The notes under the pieces are model-generated. The model worked only from the letters and a program-made list of their open reading frames with translations. It searched no databases and was not told where the DNA came from. A stretch of DNA of 5,064 nt, taken from positions 1-5,064 of the forward strand of contig JAFZIX010000064.1 of the NCBI GenBank assembly GCA_017554135.1, read 5' to 3'. Of this stretch, positions 1 through 5,064 are shown piece by piece. The stretch is from Bacteroidales bacterium (lineage in GTDB: Bacteria; Bacteroidota; Bacteroidia; Bacteroidales; UBA932). Position numbers and translations under genes: made by a program. The number at the start of each line of letters is the position of its first letter. Position 1 is the stretch's first letter.

Positions 1-118
1 CCAGCAGGCCCAGCAGATGCTGCAGGCCGTGCAGGCCAAGGAAAAAGAAACCCAGGATAAGGTGAACAAAGAGAAAGCGGCGGTGCTGAAATCCCGCCAG
101 AAAGAGAAGAACTGGTAG
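1..118 (+). CDS. batC: BatC-like TPR protein, C-terminal end only (5' partial)
   Basis: Reading from base 2 gives 38 residues and a TAG stop at 116-118. The peptide is rich in Gln, Lys and Glu with no hydrophobic stretch, and ends in SRQKEKNW. That composition and the basic tail ending in Asn-Trp resemble the C-termini of BatC proteins of Bacteroidota, where TPR repeats are followed by a charged tail. The TPR part lies outside the window, so the name rests on the tail plus position immediately before batD, which matches the usual batA-batB-batC-batD-batE order. Only three bases (AAT) separate its stop from the batD ATG, and both genes are in the same reading phase. This indicates co-transcription and tight translational linkage. 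BatC is thought to act with the other Bat proteins at the inner membrane or periplasm; its molecular role is not clear from this sequence. Confidence 0.7.
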   Translation, partial: QQAQQMLQAVQAKEKETQDKVNKEKAAVLKSRQKEKNW

Positions 119-121
119 AAT

Positions 122-2728
122 ATGAAAAGACTGATAATTGCCATAGTGCTATCCGTTTTCACCGGGGCTGCCTTGAGTGCCCAGACGGTGAGAGTGGATG
201 CGCCCAATCTCGTGGCAGCCGACGAGCAGTTCAACGTGAGTTTTTCGGTTGAGGGAGAGCATTCGGTTTCCGAGTTCTCCTGGGAGCCGGGGGATGCCTT
301 CCGCGTCATCTGGGGCCCGCAGAAAGGCACGTCCACGTCCATCAGCATAGTCAACGGCAAGCGTTCCAAGACCGTCACCAATTCCTATACCTATGTGCTG
401 ATGCCGGTGCGCAGCGGCACCTTCTCCCTCCCGGGGGCGGTGGCCACCATTCAGGGAAAGAAGGTCAGTTCCCGCAGTTTCAGCATAGAGGTGGTCGCAG
501 GCGGGACATCCCGTAATAACGGCAGTCAGGCCGGTGCCGCCGGCAGTGCAGGTGGCAGCCAGGCCCGCGGGGATGTATCCTCCTCCATATCTTCGGACGA
601 TATCTTCCTGCGCCTGCTGGTGAGCAAGAACCGGGCGGTAGTGGGTGAAGGCATCACCGCCACCCTCAAACTCTACCAGAGGGTGAATATTTCCGGGCTG
701 GACGATGCTCGTTTCCCTTCGTTCAACGGCTTCTGGAGTCAGGAACTGCAGGCGCCCTCCAACATTGAATTCAAGCGCGAGAACGTCGGCGGACAGATCT
801 ACAACTCCGCCGTGATCCGCAGTTGGAACCTTATCCCGCAGAAGGCGGGAGATTTCACCATCGAGCCCGCGGAACTGGTGTGCAGCGTGAACGTTCGGGC
901 GGCGACATCCTCATCCGGGAGCATCTTCGACAGTTTCTTCCAGGATAGTTACCGCACCGTGCGCAAGCGCGTCACCACCCAGCCTGTCACCCTGCATATT
1001 TCCGCCCTGCCCGCAGGCGCTCCGGCGTCCTTCGGAGGCGGTGTGGGCAAGTTCGAGATGAAGGCGGAACTCACCCGGGATTCGCTGAAAACCCACGACG
1101 CGGCCTCGCTGAAGGTGACCATCTCCGGCACCGGCAACCTTGCGCTGCTGAACGCGCCCAAGATTTCCTTCCCGCCGGATTTCGAACTCTACGACATGAA
1201 ATCCTCCGACTCCGGCCGCAGCAGGACCTTCGAATATCCTTTCATCCCGCGCAGCCACGGGGACTTCGAGATAGGGCCGGTGGAATACAGTTATTACGAT
1301 ATCGCCGCCGGGCGCTATGTGACGCTGACTTCCGGGCCGCTGCATCTGGCGGTCGCCAGGGGAGCGGAACTGGACAGCGTCGTGCCCGCCGGGGGCCAAC
1401 TGGTGCAGAACCGCCGGGACGTGAAGGACCTCGGCAGCGACATCCGCTTCATCAGCACCAAGATGCCGTCCCTATCGAGCACCGGCAGTTTCTTTATCTT
1501 CTCGCCGCTCTTCTGGGGCCTGGCGGGGATGCTGCTGCTCGCTGCGGCCGCGGTCTGGTTCTTCCTCCGAAGGAGGGCCGCCCGGCTCGCCGATGTCGCC
1601 GGCTCCCGCAACCGCGCCGCCACCAAGATGGCCCGTAAGCGCCTCGCAGTGGCAGGGGACTTCCTCCAGAAGAACCTCTACACCGCCTTCTACGAAGAAC
1701 TGCACAAGGCCCTGCTCGGGTTCATTTCGGACAAACTGACGCTGGATGCCACCGACATGAGCAAGGAAAATATCGTGGCGCGACTCTGTTCGGAAGGAGT
1801 TTCCGAGGGGCTGGCGGCGGATTTCTCCGCGCTGCTGGATGCCTGCGAATATGCCCGCTATGCCCCTGATGCCGGGCACGAGGCTATGAATACCCATTAC
1901 GAATCGGCCGTTTCGGTGATTTCGGCCATAGACTCATCCATGAAGAAGACCAACAAGAAGGCCGGCGGCGCCGTGCTTCTGGCGCTGATGCTGATGCTGG
2001 TGCCCTTCGGGGGCCGTGCGGCGGACAATTACCTGGATTCCCTTTGGAACGCCGGTGTGGCCGCCTACTCCGACGGCCGCTGGGAGGATGCCGACCGCGC
2101 CTGGACTGCCATAGAGGGAGTGGGAATGTCTTCCCCCGAACTCTACTGCAATATCGGCGACGCCCGCTTCCGCCAGAGCCGCCTGGCCGATGCAATCCTC
2201 TATTATTCCCGCGCATTGAAGCTGGATCCTTCCAATGCCGACGCGCGCTACAATCTGGAATTTGCCCGCTCGCTGACGCAGGACAGGATAGATTCCGTGC
2301 CTGAATTCTTCCTCCGCACATGGATGCGCAAACTATGCTGGACCCTGCCTTCGGATTCCTGGGGATGGATATCGCTGGTGCTGCTGGCAGTGACTCTGGC
2401 GCTGGCCTTATTGTTCATCCTGGGCCGTTCTTCCGCCGCCCGCAAGTGGGGTTTCTTCGGTGGAGTAGTGGCGCTTATCTTATTGATATTCACACTGTTA
2501 TTCGCTTCATGGCAGAAGCGGGACTATCTCCGTGCCGATGATGCCGTGATAATGCGTCCGGTGGTGTCGGTGAAGAGCGCGCCGTCTGCCCTGGACACCA
2601 AAGATCTCTTTATCCTTCATGAAGGTACGTGCGTGCAAGTGCTGGATTCTGTGGGAGATTGGTGCGACGTGAGGCTGGAGGACGGCCGCGAAGGATGGCT
2701 GAAAAAGGACGAGATTGTAATAATATAA
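122..2728 (+). CDS. batD: BatD-BatE fusion protein (aerotolerance-type envelope protein)
   Basis: This 868-residue frame joins two proteins that are usually separate. Residues 1-20 are a signal peptide (basic KR, hydrophobic core, cleavage likely after ALSA before Q21). Residues 21 to about 455 are the periplasmic beta-rich BatD region, with a Gly/Ser/Ala-rich linker at about 127-155. A membrane helix at about 462-482 is followed by RRR and a BatD cytoplasmic helical tail (about 486-605). Residues 607-868 are a BatE module: signal-like helix, two or three TPRs, two membrane helices, SH3-like end. A BatD alone is expected to be about 600 residues and a BatE about 260, so both halves look complete. 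The start is fixed by the upstream in-frame TAG at 116-118; no Shine-Dalgarno is visible. Bat proteins were linked to aerotolerance in Bacteroides fragilis and go with MoxR-type ATPases and VWA proteins BatA/BatB; the biochemical role of BatD is not established here. The family call is firm. Whether the product stays as one chain is open. Confidence 0.88.
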   Translation: MKRLIIAIVLSVFTGAALSAQTVRVDAPNLVAADEQFNVSFSVEGEHSVSEFSWEPGDAFRVIWGPQKGTSTSISIVNGKRSKTVTNSYTYVLMPVRSGTFSLPGAVATIQGKKVSSRSFSIEVVAGGTSRNNGSQAGAAGSAGGSQARGDVSSSISSDDIFLRLLVSKNRAVVGEGITATLKLYQRVNISGLDDARFPSFNGFWSQELQAPSNIEFKRENVGGQIYNSAVIRSWNLIPQKAGDFTIEPAELVCSVNVRAATSSSGSIFDSFFQDSYRTVRKRVTTQPVTLHISALPAGAPASFGGGVGKFEMKAELTRDSLKTHDAASLKVTISGTGNLALLNAPKISFPPDFELYDMKSSDSGRSRTFEYPFIPRSHGDFEIGPVEYSYYDIAAGRYVTLTSGPLHLAVARGAELDSVVPAGGQLVQNRRDVKDLGSDIRFISTKMPSLSSTGSFFIFSPLFWGLAGMLLLAAAAVWFFLRRRAARLADVAGSRNRAATKMARKRLAVAGDFLQKNLYTAFYEELHKALLGFISDKLTLDATDMSKENIVARLCSEGVSEGLAADFSALLDACEYARYAPDAGHEAMNTHYESAVSVISAIDSSMKKTNKKAGGAVLLALMLMLVPFGGRAADNYLDSLWNAGVAAYSDGRWEDADRAWTAIEGVGMSSPELYCNIGDARFRQSRLADAILYYSRALKLDPSNADARYNLEFARSLTQDRIDSVPEFFLRTWMRKLCWTLPSDSWGWISLVLLAVTLALALLFILGRSSAARKWGFFGGVVALILLIFTLLFASWQKRDYLRADDAVIMRPVVSVKSAPSALDTKDLFILHEGTCVQVLDSVGDWCDVRLEDGREGWLKKDEIVII
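1940..2728 (+). other. batE: BatE module within the fusion (signal-like helix, TPR, two TM helices, SH3-like domain)
   Basis: Residues 607-868 of the fusion read as an intact BatE. M607 is followed by KKTNKK, a hydrophobic helix (about 614-630) and a possible signal peptidase I site at GRA/AD (after A633). TPR-like helices span about 637-716, including the typical second repeat ending ALKLDPSNADARYNL. Membrane helices lie at about 747-767 and 776-796, separated by a short basic loop (RSSAARK). Residues about 806-868 form an SH3-like domain with the characteristic DSVGDWCDVRLEDGREGWL run; C837 and C848 within it could form a disulfide. Positive charges lie on the predicted cytoplasmic side of every helix, so the TPR and SH3 parts should both face the periplasm, as in a separate BatE. 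The ATG at 1940 could also serve as an independent start, but no ribosome-binding site is visible before it. Confidence 0.82.
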
Positions 2729-2729
2729 T

Positions 2730-2738
2730 TGTGGATAA
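2730..2738 (-). promoter_or_regulatory. Perfect match to the DnaA-box consensus (TTATCCACA on the minus strand)
   Basis: The plus strand reads TGTGGATAA, the exact reverse complement of the high-affinity DnaA box TTATCCACA. It lies two bases after the batD-batE stop codon, in the AT-rich intergenic region, 13 bases upstream of the -33 element of the ompA promoter. A single site cannot define an origin, and no second good box is present (TGTGGCTAT at 2803-2811 matches only 7 of 9). Binding is inferred only from the sequence match; chance occurrence in 5 kb is uncommon but not excluded. Confidence 0.3.
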
Positions 2739-2751
2739 ATTGTTAATTATT

Positions 2752-2782
2752 TTTGTTTATTAGTAAAAACTTACTAAATTTG
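2752..2782 (+). promoter_or_regulatory. Bacteroides-type primary sigma promoter for ompA
   Basis: TTTG at 2752-2755 is followed after exactly 19 bases by TAAATTTG at 2775-2782, a full match to the Bacteroidota consensus (-33 TTTG, -7 TAnnTTTG). Taking the -7 name literally, transcription should start near 2786, giving an ompA leader of about 74 bases, AT-rich and without a Shine-Dalgarno. The exact consensus fits a strongly expressed major outer-membrane protein gene. Confidence 0.8.
2760..2777. repeat. Inverted repeat in the ompA promoter spacer
   Basis: TTAGTAA (2760-2766) and TTACTAA (2771-2777) are perfect 7-base arms around an AAAC loop. The dyad fills most of the spacer between the -33 and -7 elements and overlaps the first three bases of the -7 box. 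It could be an operator for a repressor or activator. It is a poor candidate for a terminator because the stem is only A/T-rich and no T-run follows directly. A chance dyad in AT-rich DNA is also possible. Confidence 0.4.
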
Positions 2783-2836
2783 CATCGCAATTATGCCCTT
2801 TTGTGGCTATTGTAAGGTTAGTTTAGCAATCAATTT

Positions 2837-2848
2837 TTAGTTAACTAA
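2837..2848. repeat. Perfect 12-base palindrome in the ompA leader
   Basis: TTAGTTAACTAA is identical to its own reverse complement and ends 11 bases before the ompA start codon. It shares the TTAGT/ACTAA half-sites with the promoter-spacer inverted repeat. It may be a protein-binding site or a small leader structure that affects translation; no known regulator is recognised. Confidence 0.35.
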
Positions 2849-2859
2849 TAAAAACAATT

Positions 2860-4029
2860 ATGAAAAAAGTTTTAGCAATTGCTGCTGCTCTTATCATCAG
2901 CGTGGCTTCGTTTGCACAGGAGAAAGGTCCCTTTGAGACCAATGCTCTTGGCGACAACGTGTTCTGGGGCGTCGGCATAGGTGGCAACTCAATTTGGAAC
3001 TGGGCAAATCCTGCTCCTAACGTTCCTTTTGTGACCATGCCTGGTCTTGGTATCGAAGGCTATGTCGGAAAGTGGTTCACTCCCGGCGTCGGTGCCCGTG
3101 TAGGTTACTATGGTCTCACTCAGAATCTGTTCAACCAGGGACAGCACGTCCTTGCCGCAGATCTCATGTGGAACTTCTCCAACAGCGTTTATGGCTACAA
3201 GGCCGACCGCAAATGGACTTGGGCTCCCTATCTCCGTGCCGGTCTGGAAATGTACTGCAACAATGGTCTCGTGAAGGGAACCAACCGTGAGTGGGTTCTT
3301 GGATTCGGCTCCATGCTGATCCATCCTCTCAACGAGAAACTCAACCTTGTTATCGACAACCCTGTTCTTGTCACCAAGACTAAGGAGTCCACCCAGATGA
3401 ACACTGTGGCATCCGATGGCACCACCATGGGCAAGATCAAGGCTGTCGCTTCCCACTTCTCCTTCCCCTTCAGCATGCTGATTGGTCTCCAGTGGAATGT
3501 TGGTAAGACCACCTGGACCACCACCGCCGAAACCGCCGCTGCCGCTGCTGCTGCCATCGCAGCCGCCAACAACGCCGCCGCTGCAAAGCAGGCCGCCGCT
3601 GACAAGGCTATCGCAGACGCCAACAAGCAGGCCGAGACTGCAAAGGACGAGGCCAAGCAGCTTGTCGACGAGGCTAAGAAGGCCGCCGGCACCAACATCG
3701 AAGGCCTCTTCGATGAGCCCGTGGTTGTTTACTTCGAGATTGGCCAGAGCAAACTCTCCAAGAAAGAGAAGGCACACGCCGAGTATGCAATCAAGAACAT
3801 CATCTCCCGTGGTGAGAATGTTAAGTTCACCCTCAACGGTAGCGCAGATACCGGCACCGGCTCCAAGGCTCGCAACAAGCAGCTCTCCGAGCAGCGTGCA
3901 AAGACTGTCTACAACCTCGTTGATGAACTTGGCGTAAGCCGTGAGAACATCACCGTCGTCGAGTGGGATGGCAAGGAAAGGTTCGCAACTCCTGAACTCA
4001 ACCGTGCCGTTATCATTGAGAAACAGTAA
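2860..4029 (+). CDS. OmpA-family outer-membrane protein with alanine-rich linker
   Basis: This 389-residue protein is predicted to span the outer membrane and hold it to peptidoglycan. Residues 1-19 are a signal peptide (MKKV start, hydrophobic core, cleavage after SFA before Q20). Residues about 21-214 alternate Gly and aromatic residues as in a small beta-barrel, with strand-like runs such as GIEGYVGKWF and FSMLIGLQWNVG. Residues about 222-276 are very rich in Ala with regularly placed Lys, Asp, Glu and Gln, predicted to be a long helix or coiled coil. Residues about 288-389 are the OmpA C-terminal domain: VVVYFEIGQSKLS, GSAD with D330, LSEQRA with R346, and NRAVII at the end. D330 and R346 correspond by motif to the Asp and Arg that hold diaminopimelate in known OmpA domains. 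Codon use is strongly biased towards a narrow codon set, unlike the bat genes, which fits high expression. It has its own promoter and a strong terminator, so it is probably transcribed alone. The family call is firm; the exact barrel type is not. Confidence 0.9.
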   Translation: MKKVLAIAAALIISVASFAQEKGPFETNALGDNVFWGVGIGGNSIWNWANPAPNVPFVTMPGLGIEGYVGKWFTPGVGARVGYYGLTQNLFNQGQHVLAADLMWNFSNSVYGYKADRKWTWAPYLRAGLEMYCNNGLVKGTNREWVLGFGSMLIHPLNEKLNLVIDNPVLVTKTKESTQMNTVASDGTTMGKIKAVASHFSFPFSMLIGLQWNVGKTTWTTTAETAAAAAAAIAAANNAAAAKQAAADKAIADANKQAETAKDEAKQLVDEAKKAAGTNIEGLFDEPVVVYFEIGQSKLSKKEKAHAEYAIKNIISRGENVKFTLNGSADTGTGSKARNKQLSEQRAKTVYNLVDELGVSRENITVVEWDGKERFATPELNRAVIIEKQ

Positions 4030-4051
4030 TTTTGCAAACGCAAAAATGTTT

Positions 4052-4084
4052 TCAGGCTGGCCGATTGGTCAGCCTGATTTTTTT
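4052..4084 (+). terminator. Intrinsic terminator after ompA
   Basis: TCAGGCTG (4052-4059) pairs perfectly with CAGCCTGA (4070-4077). The stem extends inward through GCC/GGT (one G-U pair) to a GATT tetraloop, giving an 11-pair stem. Seven T residues follow immediately (4078-4084). It begins 22 bases after the ompA stop and should end that transcript efficiently. Confidence 0.9.
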
Positions 4085-4093
4085 GTATCTTTG
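4064..4093 (+). promoter_or_regulatory. Promoter for typA, overlapping the ompA terminator
   Basis: TATCTTTG at 4086-4093 fully matches the Bacteroidota -7 consensus TAnnTTTG. ATTG at 4064-4067, 18 bases upstream, is a 3-of-4 match to the -33 TTTG and lies at the loop of the terminator hairpin. Transcription would start near 4097, leaving a leader of only about 14 bases before the typA ATG, with no Shine-Dalgarno. The -7 box is well supported; the -33 assignment is weaker. Confidence 0.65.
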
Positions 4094-4110
4094 CGCGTTA
4101 AAAAAATCAT

Positions 4111-5064
4111 ATGCAGGAAATCAGGAACATAGCGATAATAGCACACGTCGACCATGGCAAGACCACGCTGGTAGACCGCATGATCTATCAGGCCAACCTG
4201 GTGCGTCAGCCGGAGAACCTCGGGCAACTCATTCTGGACAACAATGACCTCGAGCGCGAGCGCGGCATCACCATCCTCGCCAAGAACGTGTCGGTCACAT
4301 ATAAGGATGTAAAGATCAACATCATAGACACTCCCGGCCACAGCGATTTCGGCGGAGAAGTCGAGCGCGTGCTGAACATGGCTGACGGCTTGCTGCTGCT
4401 GGTGGATGCCTTCGAGGGCTGCATGCCCCAGACGCGTTTCGTGCTGCAGAAGGCTTTGCAGATGGGCAAAAAGCCCATCGTGGTAATAAATAAGGTAGAC
4501 AAGCCCAACTGCCGCCCGGACGAGGTGCAGGAGGAGGTCTTCGACCTCATGTTCAACCTGGACGCCACCGAAGAGCAACTGGACTTCAAGACCGTTTACG
4601 GTTCCGCAAAGCAGGGCTGGATGTCCCTGGATTGGCGCAAGCCTTCATCCGACATCACCCCTCTGCTGGATGTCATCCTTGAAGAAGTGCCCGCTCCCGC
4701 CGTGGTGGAAGGTACTCCCCAGATGCTGATATCCTCGCTGGAATACTCGCCGTATGTCGGGCGCATCGCCGTCGGGAAGATTACCCGCGGGTCGCTCCGC
4801 ACCGGCCAGCAGATCAGCCTCTGCAAGCGCTACGATATCATCCAGAAGCATAAGATCAAGCAATTGATGACCTTCGAGGGCCTCGGCAAGAGCAACGCCG
4901 ATGCAGTCGGATGCGGCGATATCTGCGCCGTCGTGGGCATCGAGGGATTCGAGATCGGGGATACCATCGCCGACCTGGAGAACCCCGAGGCTCTGCCGCC
5001 CATCGCCGTGGACGAGCCTACCATGAGCATGCTCTTCACTATCAACAACTCTCCTTTCTTCGGC
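4111..5064 (+). CDS. typA: Ribosome-associated translational GTPase TypA/BipA, N-terminal 318 residues (3' partial)
   Basis: TypA/BipA is a cytoplasmic GTPase related to EF-G and LepA. It binds the 70S ribosome and helps 50S assembly and growth under stress or cold. All GTPase motifs are present: G1 AHVDHGKT (residues 11-18), G2 RGITI (51-55), G3 DTPGH (73-77, with catalytic-type H77), G4 NKVD (127-130) and G5 SAK (165-167). The run NLDATEEQLDF (149-159) is typical of TypA and separates it from LepA and EF-G. A beta-barrel domain II starts near residue 205 and the first strand of domain III begins near 302, where the window ends; about half of the roughly 600-residue protein is missing. The start is fixed by an in-frame TAA at 4099-4101 just upstream and by the conserved MQEIRNIAIIAHVDHGKTT beginning. 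Proline in the GPMPQTR motif of E. coli BipA is replaced by C104. It appears to be transcribed from its own promoter, separately from ompA. Confidence 0.95.
   Translation, partial: MQEIRNIAIIAHVDHGKTTLVDRMIYQANLVRQPENLGQLILDNNDLERERGITILAKNVSVTYKDVKINIIDTPGHSDFGGEVERVLNMADGLLLLVDAFEGCMPQTRFVLQKALQMGKKPIVVINKVDKPNCRPDEVQEEVFDLMFNLDATEEQLDFKTVYGSAKQGWMSLDWRKPSSDITPLLDVILEEVPAPAVVEGTPQMLISSLEYSPYVGRIAVGKITRGSLRTGQQISLCKRYDIIQKHKIKQLMTFEGLGKSNADAVGCGDICAVVGIEGFEIGDTIADLENPEALPPIAVDEPTMSMLFTINNSPFFG

Noticed and set aside
911..1897. Several minus-strand open frames opposite batD
   Set aside because: These are GC-rich shadow frames with Arg/Gly/Ala-rich products and no recognisable domain, overlapping a confident gene.
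2725..2750. ATAATT/AATTAT inverted repeat followed by T residues, as a terminator for the bat operon
   Set aside because: The stem is only six A/T pairs with a 14-base loop and overlaps the stop codon, so it is too weak to call. No other clear terminator is seen after the bat operon.
2802..2813. CGYC (CxxC) motif in the leader ORF as a thioredoxin-like or metal-binding peptide
   Set aside because: A 15-residue frame is too short to support a CxxC function; treated as coincidence.
2822..2879. Direct repeat TTTAGCAAT at 2822-2830 and 2871-2879
   Set aside because: The second copy is in the signal-peptide codons of ompA and the repeat is only 9 bases in AT-rich DNA; there is no sign of a mobile-element target duplication.
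2989..3777. 262-codon open frame on the minus strand opposite ompA
   Set aside because: It lies entirely opposite a well-supported OmpA gene, its protein is low-complexity Gly/Leu/Val-rich, and it is explained by the strong codon bias of ompA removing reverse-strand stops.
3482..3937. 151-codon frame in another phase within ompA
   Set aside because: The product is a Pro/Ser/Arg-rich shadow of the alanine-rich linker and OmpA domain; there is no family resemblance or start signal.
4030..4045. TTTTGC/GCAAAA small hairpin just after the ompA stop
   Set aside because: It is a six-pair stem without a following T-run, and the strong terminator at 4052-4084 makes it unnecessary; likely chance.
4069..5048. 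Minus-strand frames opposite typA
   Set aside because: They lie opposite a highly conserved GTPase gene whose motifs fix the coding strand; no independent support.

Overview
The window looks like chromosomal DNA from a member of the Bacteroidota, most likely the order Bacteroidales. Three things suggest this. A Bat (aerotolerance) operon sits at the left end. Both readable promoters match the Bacteroides-type pattern, TTTG about 19 bases before TAnnTTTG. Shine-Dalgarno sequences are absent, and the short spaces before start codons are A/T-rich. The coding DNA is clearly GC-rich while the intergenic DNA is strongly AT-rich. I cannot assign a genus from sequence alone.

Layout, all genes on the + strand: (1) bases 1-118 are the 3' end of a BatC-like TPR gene. 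(2) Bases 122-2728 are one 868-codon frame that carries a complete BatD followed by a complete BatE (signal-like segment, TPRs, two membrane helices, SH3-like end). In other Bacteroidota these are usually two separate genes, so this is a BatD-BatE fusion. (3) Bases 2729-2859 are an AT-rich intergenic region holding a perfect DnaA-box 9-mer, a textbook Bacteroides promoter, a hairpin-like dyad in the promoter spacer, and a 12-base palindrome near the next start. (4) Bases 2860-4029 encode an OmpA-type outer-membrane protein: signal peptide, probable beta-barrel, long alanine-rich helical linker, peptidoglycan-binding OmpA domain. (5) Bases 4030-4110 pack a strong intrinsic terminator and an overlapping promoter. 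(6) Bases 4111-5064 are the first 318 codons of the ribosome-associated GTPase TypA/BipA, cut off by the window end.

The first two genes belong to one envelope operon (batC, then batD-batE). The ompA and typA genes appear to be separate transcription units, each with its own promoter. The most noteworthy observation is the BatD-BatE fusion. The junction retains what looks like the old BatE start and signal peptide, lies in the same reading phase as the BatC stop/BatD start, and is one base change away from a stop codon. I see no CRISPR array, tRNA, rRNA, insertion sequence or phage gene, and no clearly novel multi-gene system.
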